Shown one piece after another: positions 21,974 through 31,273 of a DNA stretch of 64,000 nucleotides; within the stretch, counting starts at the first letter, position 1; each line of letters starts with the position of its first letter. Origin of the DNA: Ruminococcus_G sp964621905 (GTDB taxonomy: Bacteria > Bacillota > Clostridia > Lachnospirales > Lachnospiraceae); assembly GCA_964621905.1 (NCBI GenBank), contig CAZUNG010000004.1, positions 62,001 to 126,000 on the forward strand, written 5' to 3'. Position numbers and translations under genes: made by a program. The notes below the pieces were generated by a model, which saw nothing but the letters and a program-made list of their open reading frames with translations, was not told where the DNA came from and ran no database searches.

Positions 21974-24900
21974 ATAATACGCCCCAGTGCTTCTATCACC
22001 TGGTCAATGTCTATCGGTTTGACCAGATAATCGTCAAATCCGACTTCCGCAGCGATCTGTTTGTCCTCTTCAAACGCGTTCGCGGACATGGCTATCATGG
22101 GAATACTATCCCCTCCTTTTTTCTGCATCCGGCGTATCTGCCGGGCGGCCTCCAGACCATCCATGACGGGCATCCTGATATCCATCAGAATCGCCGCATA
22201 TGTCCCGGTTTCAGCACTTTCAAAAGTATCCACTGCCTCTTTCCCATTTTCAGACGTATCAACAAGGAATCCATAAAACTCCAGCAGTGACTGTGCAATC
22301 TCCATATTCAATTCATTATCTTCCACGAGAAGCAGTCTTAAACCCTTTCTTACTTTCTGGCTCTGTGCACTTACTGTTACATCCGTCCTGAGTTTAAGCT
22401 TCCGGAAGGTATCACAGACCGTAGACTGAAACACAGGTTTTGAGATAAAGTAATTAGCCCCCGCTGCTCTCGCTTCCTGTTCAATGGTGCTCCAGTCATA
22501 TGCCGTAATGATAATGATCGTCGTGTCTTCTCCGACAAGTGTACGGATTTCTCTCGTTGTCTCAATCCCATCCATCTCCGGCATTTTCCAGTCTATCAGC
22601 GCTACATCAAACACTTTCTGATGCTCCAGCGCTTTTTTCACTTCCCGCACAGCTTTCATCCCGGAATCCACCCAGACGGAATGTGCTCCAATATTTTTCA
22701 TAATCGCGGCTGTCTGTTCCCCGACAATCGCATCGTCATCGACAACCAGGACGCTCAGGCCATTCAGCAATTCCCGCGACCTCCGCTCCTCCTCCGCATC
22801 AACATCGATTTCTGTAAGTCCCATGGGAAGCACGACAGTAAATCTGCTTCCTTTTTGCTTTTCGCTCTCAATTGTCATGGTTCCGCCCATCAGCTGAACC
22901 AGGTTGTAGACAATCGAAAGCCCAAGTCCGCTCCCCGCCTTATTCCGGGCAACTCCTGGATTCTCCTGTTCAAACGGTCTGCAGATCCTCTGCTGGAATT
23001 CTTCCGACATGCCGATTCCGTTGTCTTCCACGACAAATTCTACAAATGCATAGCCATTGGAACGGCTCTTTTCTCGGAGCAGCAGTGATACTTTTCCGCC
23101 TTTTTTCGTGAACTTCAGTGCATTCGACAACAGATTCATCAAAATCTGTTTCACACGCAGCTCATCTGAAATGTAGCATTGTTCAATCTGTTCCCGGTGA
23201 TAAACCTCATATTCAATCTTTTGTTCCAGCGCCTGCGGATAAATAATGGCAGTGATCTGCTCAATCAGCTCATCCAGACGAAATGCTTCTTTGCTGAGAA
23301 ACATTTTTCCATTTTCAATCTTGGACATATCCAGCACATCATTGATGAGCGACAGCAGATACCTGGTCGACATATCTATTTTATGAAAACAGTTCTGTAC
23401 GCTTTCTTTTTGATCAAGCTTCAGCTTGCCCAGTGTACTCATTCCGATAATTGCATTCATCGGTGTCCGGATATCATGACTCATTCTGGACAGAAAATCA
23501 GATTTCGCCTGGTTTGCCGCCTCCGCCGATGCCAGTGCTTCCCGCAGCAGCTGTTCCTGTCTGACTTTTTCTGCTCTCTGCTCGTCCAGGACTCTAAAAA
23601 GTGTCACCTCAAGAACATCATCATTGTAAGGATTTTCAACATGGATCACATGAACCGATATCCAGTGATACTGTCCGTCCGCACCCATCAGCTGTATCTC
23701 ACGGAATGTTTCCTTTTCCCCTTTTTGGATGCGCTCCAGCAGCGCTGTTCTCTCAAACACCTCCTGATAAGCATCTCTCTGGGAAGCATGGACCATCTGC
23801 GAGAGACGGATGTGTTCCTGATCGTAATCATCACCTTCTCCGGCCGGTATGACAAAATCCTGATCAACAAAATATTCGTATGTCCCTTTTGTCAGATTCA
23901 CCTGACTGATTCTCTGATATGCCGTGTGGATGGCCGTCCTTAACGAACGGTTTTCGATCAGGCGCTCCTGCTCCCGCTCTTTTCGGAACCTCCAGGCTTC
24001 CGAAATATCACTGTACACGGCCTGAATCACAGAGGTCCCTTTTTCATTGACAACACGTTCCATACCGACGCCGACAAAACATTTTGTCCCGTCTTTTTTG
24101 ACCGCTTCACGCTCGTAATTCAGAAGACCGCCATTGACTGCAATTCGTTCGACGGATGCATATACCCATTCAAAATCTTCCGGTTTGACAGACCGAAAGG
24201 GATCTCTTGCCTCCCGCCAGTATTCTTCCTCCGTGTATCCATACAGCTCCCAGGCCGCCCGGTTTGCGTTGATGACACGGTATGGCTTCTCCGTGGAAAA
24301 CTGAATTATGCCGCATGGAAGTGTATTGTAGAGATGCTGCAGAAATGACGCCTGCCGTTTTAATTCCTCATGTGTCGCTTTCAGCTGGTTCTCACGTTTC
24401 ACCTGCTCTGTGATGTCCGTGACAAGGCAGCAGATCACCGTCTCCCTGTCACCGTCTAGATACTGCTTGCCGACATCAAGCACCCAGCGGACACTGCCGT
24501 CCACACACCGGATGCGATATTCAACGCTGTAGGAGTCCCCCCGTTCCATGCTTTTCTTCACCTGCTGATACATGGTTTCATAATCTTCTTCTGCAACAAA
24601 TGCCTTGCAGTAGCCGGCTTTTATCATGTATTCTTCCTGCGAATGAAAACCCAGCATCTGGCACAGCCCATCGCTGATCCATTTTGTTGTAAAATTCTCA
24701 TCAAAATAACAGATCTGAATTCCTCCGGGCAGCTGTCCCATCATCAGTTCGATCTGCCGTTCCTGGTCAGATACCAGCTTTTTCAGCTGTTCGTACCGGC
24801 GCTCCGAATCTTTTACAGGAAACAGTTCATCATCCTGAACCTGTCTATATGGCGCCGAATGATGGATATGTGCAATCTTCAGTTCCTGCTCTTCGCGGCG

Positions 24901-25236
24901 GAATATGAATGTGATTCTCTGAAATTCGCGAAACATAAACCTGGAATCTACGGACTCTACCCAGCTCTGTCCCTCACACAGCCAGCATCCCCTGGCCTGC
25001 TGTACGGCAATATATTCTTCATCCCACATACGGCAGGGGATCAGTTCATCTGCCCCTGCGAGGAAAACAGATGCGACGGCCTCTTTTCCCTGTGCAGACA
25101 TCGCTTTTCCGCCTCCGAGCCAGACGATATCATCTGTAAAATGTGAAATCAAAAAGCTGACATCACTTTCGCAAAAATATTTTCTTAAAATGGCATCTGC
25201 CAGTTCCAGCACTTCTTTTTTTTCATCTAACCCCAT
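21970..25236 (-). CDS. Hybrid sensor histidine kinase with NTF2-like and PAS domains and two receiver domains
   Basis: 1088 residues from the ATG at 25236 (GGAGG upstream); a GTG at 25293 would start inside a terminator-like hairpin. Domains in order: an NTF2/SnoaL-like domain (about 10-135), two PAS domains (about 170-290 and 305-420) and a third PAS-like one (about 440-560), HisKA with the phospho-acceptor His587 in SRMSHDIRTPMN, HATPase with VEDNGIGM and GSGLGLSIV, then two receivers with phospho-acceptor Asp882 (LIDWKMPEMDG) and Asp1019 (ILMDIRMPVMDG). No membrane segment is seen, so the kinase is probably cytoplasmic. No output regulator is adjacent; phosphate would leave through another protein. 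Before the element inserted, the next gene downstream would have been the dlt-like operon. Confidence 0.9.
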   Translation of the reverse strand: MGLDEKKEVLELADAILRKYFCESDVSFLISHFTDDIVWLGGGKAMSAQGKEAVASVFLAGADELIPCRMWDEEYIAVQQARGCWLCEGQSWVESVDSRFMFREFQRITFIFRREEQELKIAHIHHSAPYRQVQDDELFPVKDSERRYEQLKKLVSDQERQIELMMGQLPGGIQICYFDENFTTKWISDGLCQMLGFHSQEEYMIKAGYCKAFVAEEDYETMYQQVKKSMERGDSYSVEYRIRCVDGSVRWVLDVGKQYLDGDRETVICCLVTDITEQVKRENQLKATHEELKRQASFLQHLYNTLPCGIIQFSTEKPYRVINANRAAWELYGYTEEEYWREARDPFRSVKPEDFEWVYASVERIAVNGGLLNYEREAVKKDGTKCFVGVGMERVVNEKGTSVIQAVYSDISEAWRFRKEREQERLIENRSLRTAIHTAYQRISQVNLTKGTYEYFVDQDFVIPAGEGDDYDQEHIRLSQMVHASQRDAYQEVFERTALLERIQKGEKETFREIQLMGADGQYHWISVHVIHVENPYNDDVLEVTLFRVLDEQRAEKVRQEQLLREALASAEAANQAKSDFLSRMSHDIRTPMNAIIGMSTLGKLKLDQKESVQNCFHKIDMSTRYLLSLINDVLDMSKIENGKMFLSKEAFRLDELIEQITAIIYPQALEQKIEYEVYHREQIEQCYISDELRVKQILMNLLSNALKFTKKGGKVSLLLREKSRSNGYAFVEFVVEDNGIGMSEEFQQRICRPFEQENPGVARNKAGSGLGLSIVYNLVQLMGGTMTIESEKQKGSRFTVVLPMGLTEIDVDAEEERRSRELLNGLSVLVVDDDAIVGEQTAAIMKNIGAHSVWVDSGMKAVREVKKALEHQKVFDVALIDWKMPEMDGIETTREIRTLVGEDTTIIIITAYDWSTIEQEARAAGANYFISKPVFQSTVCDTFRKLKLRTDVTVSAQSQKVRKGLRLLLVEDNELNMEIAQSLLEFYGFLVDTSENGKEAVDTFESAETGTYAAILMDIRMPVMDGLEAARQIRRMQKKGGDSIPMIAMSANAFEEDKQIAAEVGFDDYLVKPIDIDQVIEALGRII

Positions 25237-25261
25237 TTTCGAATTCTTTTCCTCCACTGAC

Positions 25262-25287
25262 AAGAAAATGAGGCGGTTACCCGCCTC
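25262..25287 (-). terminator. Hairpin between fprA and the sensor kinase
   Basis: On the minus strand GAGGCGG-GTAA-CCGCCTC is followed by ATTTTCTTG, starting right after the fprA stop. It looks like a moderate intrinsic terminator that limits read-through into the kinase gene. Confidence 0.6.
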
Positions 25288-25293
25288 TTTCAC

Positions 25294-26457
25294 TTAGCCA
25301 AGCAGCTGTTTTGCCAGTTCTTCCATCTCTGTGATATTCTTTTCGTTCATGGTAGAGCGTATTGTCACCACCTGATCACAGATGTTCAGTTCCTTCAGCT
25401 GACTCAGCATTTCTTTCATATGTTTTGCAGCCATCGGAGCCCAGGAACCGTTTTCCATCAGACCAACGCTGCGTTTCTGATAATTTTTAGATTTCAGATG
25501 TGCCAGAAAATCTTCCATGCAGGGGAAGAGACCGCCATCATAAGTAGCACATGCAAGCACCAGGCTGTCATACCGAAAAGCATCTTCCACTGCTTCCGCC
25601 ATATCATCGCGGGACAGGTCTGTCAGGACTACTTTTTTTGCTCCCTGTGCTTTTAATACCTCAGCCATTTTCTTTGCAGCCTTTGCTGTATTTCCATGAA
25701 TTGACGCATAGGCAACCAGAACACCCTCGTCCTCCGGTCTGTAGCTGCTCCAGATATCATATTTTTCTATGTAATAGCCAAGGTTTTCTTTCAGAATCGG
25801 TCCATGCAGCGGGCAGATCATGGAAATGTCAAGTGTTGCCGCTTTTTTCAAAAGAGCCTGTACCTGCGCTCCGTACTTTCCAACAATATTGATAAAATAT
25901 CTTCTGGCCTCACAAGTCCAGTCCTCTTCTGCATCGAGCGCACCAAACTTTCCAAAACCATCCGCAGAAAACAGAATTTTTTCTGTTGACTCATATTCCA
26001 CCATAACCTCAGGCCAATGCACCATCGGTGCCATTACAAAATGTAGCTCATGTTTTCCTAGGCTTAAGGAATCTCCTTCTTTTACCTCAACGGTGCGGCC
26101 AGACAGATCCAACGTGAAAAACTGGGACATCATCTTAAATGTCTTTGCATTGCCCACCAGTTTCAGGTTTGGATATTTTTCAGCAAGCAGCTGAATATTC
26201 GCCGCATGGTCCGGTTCCAAATGAGAAACGATCAGATAATCCACATCACGTCCGACAAGTTCCCGTTCCAGATTGTCCAGCCATTCTTTGGTTGCTCTCG
26301 CATCCACGGTATCCATAACGGCTGTTTTTTCATCCAAAATCAAATAGGAGTTATAAGATACTCCGTTTGGTATGTGATACTGGCTCTCAAACAAATCCAG
26401 TGTTTTGTCATCAACACCGATATACCTGATGGAATCTGTAATCGAAATGTCTTTCAT
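25294..26457 (-). CDS. fprA: FprA-type flavodiiron protein (A-type flavoprotein)
   Basis: 387 residues. The N-terminal metallo-beta-lactamase-like domain holds the diiron ligands: SHLEPDHAANI (H-x-E-x-D-H near residue 79-84), VHWPEVM (about His147) and a distal ligand in ICPLHGPI (about His225). The C-terminal half is a flavodoxin domain beginning VLVAYASIHGNTAKAA near 250, with the FMN-phosphate loop, and TYDGGLFPCMEDFL. Flavodiiron proteins in Clostridia reduce O2 to water or NO to N2O, taking electrons from rubredoxin or NADH oxidoreductases, and so protect strict anaerobes. It is a single gene followed by a hairpin. No rubredoxin gene is adjacent. Confidence 0.92.
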   Translation of the reverse strand: MKDISITDSIRYIGVDDKTLDLFESQYHIPNGVSYNSYLILDEKTAVMDTVDARATKEWLDNLERELVGRDVDYLIVSHLEPDHAANIQLLAEKYPNLKLVGNAKTFKMMSQFFTLDLSGRTVEVKEGDSLSLGKHELHFVMAPMVHWPEVMVEYESTEKILFSADGFGKFGALDAEEDWTCEARRYFINIVGKYGAQVQALLKKAATLDISMICPLHGPILKENLGYYIEKYDIWSSYRPEDEGVLVAYASIHGNTAKAAKKMAEVLKAQGAKKVVLTDLSRDDMAEAVEDAFRYDSLVLACATYDGGLFPCMEDFLAHLKSKNYQKRSVGLMENGSWAPMAAKHMKEMLSQLKELNICDQVVTIRSTMNEKNITEMEELAKQLLG

Positions 26458-26580
26458 AGCTGCATCTCCTTTTCCTGATATGTAATAATCATGTTAAACC
26501 AAATTTATTTTAACATAATTGATAATTAAAATCCAGTAATATCAATGATGAAAACAAATACTCAATATATGAGAGCCAAA

Positions 26581-26609
26581 CAGGCGGAGCATGTGGTATG
26601 CTCCGCCTG
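26581..26609 (-). terminator. Terminator of the Gfo/Idh/MocA gene
   Basis: CAGGCGGAGCAT at 26581-26592 pairs perfectly with ATGCTCCGCCTG at 26598-26609 across a 5-base loop, 8 bases after the stop at 26617; TTTGG follows on the minus strand. Confidence 0.8.
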
Positions 26610-26616
26610 TAACTGA

Positions 26617-27762
26617 TCATTCTACACTTGTCCAGACATTTCCTTCCCTGTTGCTCTTGATGCATGCATCAACAAATTTGATCCCCCGGACTCCGTCTTC
26701 GACGGTCGGATAACGGTAGCTTCCAGGATCGCGTCCTTCCTTCAGCTGCAGCAGATGCGAACAGAAACCGCGGTAAATATTTCCAAATGCTTCAAAAAAT
26801 CCTTCCGGATGTCCGGACGGCAGTCTTGAGAGATCACGGCATGCCTCCGATACATAATCCCGCGTAGCGGTGTAAAGCTGCGGCGGTTCATTGATTCGCG
26901 TTACTCTCAATGCCGCAGGATTCTTATGCTCCCATTCAATTGCACCTTTATCACCAAAAATGCGGATCGCCAGATCTGTCTCATGTCCGATCGCAACCTG
27001 CGACGTCCAGATCATTCCGGATACACCGCCTTCATAATTCACAAGTACCTGCACGTTGTTTTCAAGCGGAAGCTCCTGTGATTTCGGAAGGCGTTCGAAT
27101 CTCGCCAACACACTGTCGATCTTAAGTCCTGTCATCTTTGATACCAGACACTCCACGTGCGTTCCGATATCCGCACAGCAGCCAGAAGGACCGCTTCTCG
27201 CCGGATCCATCCGCCATGTCGCCTGATCTGACCGGTCACTGACCATCTGTACCAGCAGCCATTCCTGCGGATATTCACTGACAATGGTCAGAATATTTCC
27301 GATCTCACCGGCATCAATCAGGTCTCTGGCCTGGCGGACCATTGCATAACCGGTATAGGTATACGTGACACCGAACAACAATCCTTTATCCCTGGCAAGC
27401 TCAGCCAATTCTTCACCTTCTGCCGCTGTCAGCGCAAGTGGTTTATCACACATGATATGAATCCCATGTTCCATAAAACATTTCGCAATTTCATAGTGTG
27501 TATCGTTCGGCGTCGTGATAGAGACAAAATCAATGCCGTCTTTTCGTAAACTTTCCTTTTCCGCCATCTCGCGGTAGTCGGCGTATACACGACTCTCATC
27601 TGACACGCCCCATTCCCGGGCTGTCATAAGATTTTTTTCGGTATTCCTTGTAAAACACCCTGCTGTCAACACCGCCAGATCGTCCATGACAGCTCCATGT
27701 CTGTGCACATTTCCAATAAATGCGCCGTTTCCGCCCCCTACCATTCCAAACTTCAGTTTCAT
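26617..27762 (-). CDS. Gfo/Idh/MocA family oxidoreductase
   Basis: 381 residues from the ATG at 27762 (AGGAGG at 8 bases); the frame extends to 27831 without a site. GMVGGGNGAFIG near the start is a Rossmann dinucleotide-binding loop, and HIMCDKPLALTAAEGEEL near residue 105-120 carries the lysine-proline pair typical of the family. The C-terminal part with GPSGCCADIGTHVECL supplies the conserved D-x-G-x-H catalytic segment. Such enzymes oxidise or reduce sugars, inositols or amino-sugars with NAD(P). The large form (381 residues) resembles inositol- or sugar-linked dehydrogenases of gut Firmicutes. The iolG-like gene upstream suggests a related substrate, but a terminator separates them. The specific substrate is unknown. 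Confidence 0.82.
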   Translation of the reverse strand: MKLKFGMVGGGNGAFIGNVHRHGAVMDDLAVLTAGCFTRNTEKNLMTAREWGVSDESRVYADYREMAEKESLRKDGIDFVSITTPNDTHYEIAKCFMEHGIHIMCDKPLALTAAEGEELAELARDKGLLFGVTYTYTGYAMVRQARDLIDAGEIGNILTIVSEYPQEWLLVQMVSDRSDQATWRMDPARSGPSGCCADIGTHVECLVSKMTGLKIDSVLARFERLPKSQELPLENNVQVLVNYEGGVSGMIWTSQVAIGHETDLAIRIFGDKGAIEWEHKNPAALRVTRINEPPQLYTATRDYVSEACRDLSRLPSGHPEGFFEAFGNIYRGFCSHLLQLKEGRDPGSYRYPTVEDGVRGIKFVDACIKSNREGNVWTSVE

Positions 27763-27910
27763 TGCAATATCCTCCTGTTTTAAGTATTGCCCACCCAATT
27801 TAATTTTAGTATAAGCCGGAGGATGTGTCAATCTATTTGCCCTGTTATACGGAAACTGTGCAATAATTCAAAAGAATGTATTCAAGTACAATTTTTAGAC
27901 ATTCAACAGC

Positions 27911-27945
27911 AAAAAAAAGACTGCGTACAATTTGTACACAGTCTT
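27911..27945 (-). terminator. Terminator of the inositol dehydrogenase-like gene
   Basis: On the minus strand AAGACTGTGTACAA pairs with TTGTACGCAGTCTT (one G-U or mismatch) and is followed by eight T. It lies 20-55 bases after the stop at 27967. Confidence 0.88.
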
Positions 27946-27966
27946 CGCATATTATGTATAGGCTAA

Positions 27967-28983
27967 TTAGATCTCGGAAATTTTAACCGGACGTCCTTCA
28001 TCTAAAGAGATCTTAGCTGCTTTGGCGATCTTAACCGGCATTAAACCATCAATTCCGCCTACCGGAACTTCTTTGTCGTTCAGTACAGCATCCACAAAGG
28101 CGTTTGTCTCAGCGATGAATGCATTGTTATATCTTTCAAGGAAGAACCAGGTTGGTTTTTCACAGATCACACCGTCAGCTGTGCTGATCATGGAAGTATC
28201 GTTCAGGTCGTTAGCTACCTGTACACAGCCCTTTGCACAGTGAACTTCTGTTCTCTGGTCATATCCGTACGGAGCTTCACGGCTGTTATCGATAACACCG
28301 ATTGCACCGTTTTCAAATTTCAGCATAACGATTGCAGTATCAACATCATCATATTTCTTGAATTCTTCATCAATCATTACAGTACCGTAAGCGCTTACTT
28401 CTGTAACTTCGCTTCCGGACAGGTAACGAACCATATCAAAGTCATGGATCATCATATCCATGAAGATACCGCCGGATACTTTAACATATGCCATTGGAGG
28501 AGCTTCCGGGTCACGTGATGTAACTTTAACAATACTTGGAGCGCCCAGCATACCGGATGCAACGGTGTCTCTTACTTTTTTGTGGTTGTGGTCGAAACGA
28601 CGAACAAATCCAACCTGCAGTTTCACACCAGCTTTATCTACTGCTGCAAGTGCATCTTCAATCACTTTGATATCAGTTGCGATTGGTTTTTCACAGAAAA
28701 TGTGCTTTCCTGCTTCTGCAGCTTTTACAATAAATTCAGCATGTGTATCTGTTGATGAGCAGATAAATACTGCATCAACATCCGGGTTTGTAAATACAGC
28801 TTCGGAATCTTTTGTGACATTTGTTACACCAAGTCCTTTTGCCCATTCTTCTGTTGCTTCATTCATGAATGGATCTGCAATCATAACAACTTCAGCGTCC
28901 GGTACAGCGTTTACCAGATTTGTAGCGTGAAGTTTACCGATTCTTCCGGCACCTAACATACCGATTCTAACTTTTTTTGCCAT
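27967..28983 (-). CDS. iolG: Inositol 2-dehydrogenase-like oxidoreductase (Gfo/Idh/MocA)
   Basis: 338 residues, the usual length of IolG. MLGAGRIGKLHATNL is the NAD-binding loop, HIFCEKPIATD near 92-102 holds the catalytic lysine of the EKP motif, and MDMMIHDFDMVRYL near 173-186 carries the conserved aspartate and histidine of the active site. IolG oxidises myo-inositol to scyllo-inosose with NAD+. Start ATG at 28983 follows GAAAGGAAG. The other iol genes (iolB, C, D, E) are not in the window, so an isolated role on inositol stereoisomers or another polyol is also possible. It is a single-gene unit closed by a strong terminator. Confidence 0.8.
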   Translation of the reverse strand: MAKKVRIGMLGAGRIGKLHATNLVNAVPDAEVVMIADPFMNEATEEWAKGLGVTNVTKDSEAVFTNPDVDAVFICSSTDTHAEFIVKAAEAGKHIFCEKPIATDIKVIEDALAAVDKAGVKLQVGFVRRFDHNHKKVRDTVASGMLGAPSIVKVTSRDPEAPPMAYVKVSGGIFMDMMIHDFDMVRYLSGSEVTEVSAYGTVMIDEEFKKYDDVDTAIVMLKFENGAIGVIDNSREAPYGYDQRTEVHCAKGCVQVANDLNDTSMISTADGVICEKPTWFFLERYNNAFIAETNAFVDAVLNDKEVPVGGIDGLMPVKIAKAAKISLDEGRPVKISEI

Positions 28984-29127
28984 CTTATATACTTCCTTTC
29001 AAGTGATATTTTACAAATATATTATAATCCAATTTACATTCGCAGTCAATCAGAACAAAATGAAAAACTCATATTTTTGCGTCCCGTGAAAATTTCGGTC
29101 ATTTTTACTAGTTGCCCGGGCACACTT

Positions 29128-29487
29128 TTACTGCTGCCGACGGATCAGCACAAAGATCAGGATGACCTCCAATACCTCGATTACAATGGCAGCCAGAAAC
29201 AATAATTCCCCGCTTCTTTGGAACATCTCCATGATGAAGCCGACAAACAACAACATCAGTGCCAGCGTAAATCCCAGAAAAACATACGCGGCAGTCCGGT
29301 AAGAACGCTTCCTCTCTTCATCGCTCATTTTTGAAAGATCCTTTTTCTGTCCGTCTTTCACGAGCGAATATACATTCAACGGTATTTTTCCTTTTCCCAT
29401 AAATGCAGCTGCCGAATATTTTCCGCACTGTCCGGCTGCAATCAGGCAGATAACGGCGATTGCCACATTGATAATTTTATCCATCAT
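29128..29487 (-). CDS. Small membrane protein, unknown function
   Basis: 119 residues with three hydrophobic stretches (about 5-22, 66-86 and 92-114) and a charged loop (LVKDGQKKDLSKMSDEERKRSYR) between the first and second. I recognise no family with certainty. It overlaps the end of the upstream membrane protein gene by 11 bases, so it is the third gene of a unit with the patatin-like gene, and may act with that membrane protein. ATG-ATG start at 29487 behind AGGAG. Confidence 0.6.
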   Translation of the reverse strand: MMDKIINVAIAVICLIAAGQCGKYSAAAFMGKGKIPLNVYSLVKDGQKKDLSKMSDEERKRSYRTAAYVFLGFTLALMLLFVGFIMEMFQRSGELLFLAAIVIEVLEVILIFVLIRRQQ

Positions 29488-30355
29488 GTTCCTGTCTCCT
29501 GCTTTCTTTTTCTTCTTCCTGTTTTCTGTAATCTTCCCTTGCTGCTTCCATATAATCCTGTTCCCTGGTTTTCCTGCTTGGTATCAGCTTTCTCAGGATA
29601 CTTCCCTTTCCCCGGTTCTTGACGTAAAAAAATCCAAGAAGAGAAAAGACGACAGCTCCGATAAAATTGACAAACAGATCCTTCATGGTATCCAAAAGAC
29701 CAATATCCAGATATCCGTTAAGTCCAAGATCCTGCCCGTTAACCACCATACTGTGAATATCTTTTATCACGTATGGTTTATTACCGCCTGCGGGATCCAG
29801 CATCACGCTGCTGATCGTATGAAGCACCGTATCCTTCTGCATATCCAGATGGAAAAACAGATCCATTGCACACTCAAAAAATTCCCATATCACACCAATC
29901 GTCATGGAAAAACAAAATGCAACAACTGCAATAAAAAGAGGGGACATGGTAAACACCAGTTTCTGGTTGTCATTTAAAAGAACAACCAGTGAAAATCCGA
30001 TGGCAGCTGCCAGAAAACCGTTCAGAGTATGTAAAAGTGTGTCCCAAAACGGGATCATTATATAAAACTCCTGTATTTCTCCCAGAATTTCTGCCGCAAA
30101 AATAAACAGCAAAATAATGATCTCCAGTGCAGTCGGCAGTTCAATCCTGAATTTCACCTGGATAAAGCTTGGAACGACGAGAAGCAGCAGCGTCAGCAGG
30201 CATAAAAAAACGTTTTCATAGTTGCCGTTCAAAAACTGACGGATCATACTCAGCACGACTAAAATGCGAAGAATGAAATACACAAGGAAAGAACTTTTAT
30301 GCTCTTTCACCTCCATTTTCATGGCTGTGCTCAATAAGCGGAAATACTTTTTCAT
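29477..30355 (-). CDS. Polytopic membrane protein, DUF2238/YjdF-like
   Basis: 292 residues with six to seven hydrophobic segments between residues 25 and 255, then a very charged tail (REDYRKQEEEKESRRQEHDG). The stretch FWDTLLHTLNGFLAAAIGFSLV with SMTIGVIWEFFECAMDL resembles the D-x-x-x-H ... E-x-x-E core of DUF2238 (YjdF) proteins, whose function is not known. The ATG at 30355 overlaps the patatin-like stop (ATGA), and the next gene overlaps its end, so the three genes are co-translated. A link to lipid handling is only suggested by the phospholipase neighbour. Confidence 0.6.
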   Translation of the reverse strand: MKKYFRLLSTAMKMEVKEHKSSFLVYFILRILVVLSMIRQFLNGNYENVFLCLLTLLLLVVPSFIQVKFRIELPTALEIIILLFIFAAEILGEIQEFYIMIPFWDTLLHTLNGFLAAAIGFSLVVLLNDNQKLVFTMSPLFIAVVAFCFSMTIGVIWEFFECAMDLFFHLDMQKDTVLHTISSVMLDPAGGNKPYVIKDIHSMVVNGQDLGLNGYLDIGLLDTMKDLFVNFIGAVVFSLLGFFYVKNRGKGSILRKLIPSRKTREQDYMEAAREDYRKQEEEKESRRQEHDG

Positions 30356-31221
30356 GCTTCCCCCTCCGCCGGTCTCTCAAGATACTCCCGCAGCTGTTCC
30401 ATCCGCGCCTCCGCACAGTCGACTCCCTGCTGATACAATGCCTCAAGTTTGTCCGGGCTGGATTCTGTCCGTTTAAACCCGCCGACATTCCGTGGTTCAA
30501 TAATAAAAGCCTTTCCCTCTTTCTCCAGCTCGAAAACCTTTCGTCTGTTCGCGTTGTATCGCTCGGCCCTCGTCAGGATCGCCTCCGCAAACTGCGGATA
30601 CTTCCTGTAGATGTTGGCAGCCAGTTTTGTAGTTCTGCCTTCCTCTTTTACGTAAGAGCGTTCTCTTGTCAGCACAACAATATTTTTATCACATCCCGAA
30701 CGGATCGCCTGCTCCAGCGGAATCGAATCTGCAATCCCCCCGTCCATATAATATTTTCCATCAATCTTTACCGGCTGAAACAATATCGGCAACGCACAGC
30801 TGGCCTGCAGTACCTTCCATTTGGGATCCTCTGCCGTAACCCTTAAATACTCGGCCCGTCCCGTCTTCAGCCGCGTCACACAGGCCACTACCTCTCCCGT
30901 ATAATTTTTCAGTGCTTCATAGTCATAAGGTACGTAATGGTTCGGCACCTCATCAAATGCAAATTTTATATTATAATAGCTCTTGTTATCTTTTTGAAAA
31001 AGATAGCGGGCTCCCATATAACGCGGATCCACCATATAATCCCTGCTGATCTCATGTGCCCTGCCCCTCTGCCAGGAAGCATAAGAGACACCGTTTGCAA
31101 TTCCCGCCGAAGCTCCTATTATATAATCCACCCGAATATTTTCATCCATCAGGACATCCATCACGCCGTTTGAAAAACAGGTGCGGCTTGCCCCCCCTTC
31201 CAGAATTAATCCTAATTTCAT
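30352..31221 (-). CDS. Patatin-like phospholipase
   Basis: 289 residues. LILEGGASRTCFSNGVMD is the glycine-rich oxyanion loop at the start, IGASAGIANGVSY near 38-50 has the nucleophile Ser in G-x-S-x-G, and YMDGGIADSIPL near 138-149 provides the dyad aspartate in DGG. The size fits the bacterial YjjU/RssA-like subgroup, cytoplasmic or membrane-associated enzymes that cleave acyl esters of phospholipids. No signal peptide is present. It leads a three-gene unit with two membrane proteins, the next of which overlaps its stop. The natural substrate is unknown. Confidence 0.88.
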   Translation of the reverse strand: MKLGLILEGGASRTCFSNGVMDVLMDENIRVDYIIGASAGIANGVSYASWQRGRAHEISRDYMVDPRYMGARYLFQKDNKSYYNIKFAFDEVPNHYVPYDYEALKNYTGEVVACVTRLKTGRAEYLRVTAEDPKWKVLQASCALPILFQPVKIDGKYYMDGGIADSIPLEQAIRSGCDKNIVVLTRERSYVKEEGRTTKLAANIYRKYPQFAEAILTRAERYNANRRKVFELEKEGKAFIIEPRNVGGFKRTESSPDKLEALYQQGVDCAEARMEQLREYLERPAEGEA

Positions 31222-31273
31222 GTCTGTTCTCCTGTTTTGTGTATCATCAGATTTTTAGTAATGTTTCTCCGCC

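Noticed and set aside
25236..25293. Longer kinase start at GTG 25293
   Set aside because: It would begin inside the hairpin after fprA and has no ribosome site; the ATG at 25236 follows GGAGG.
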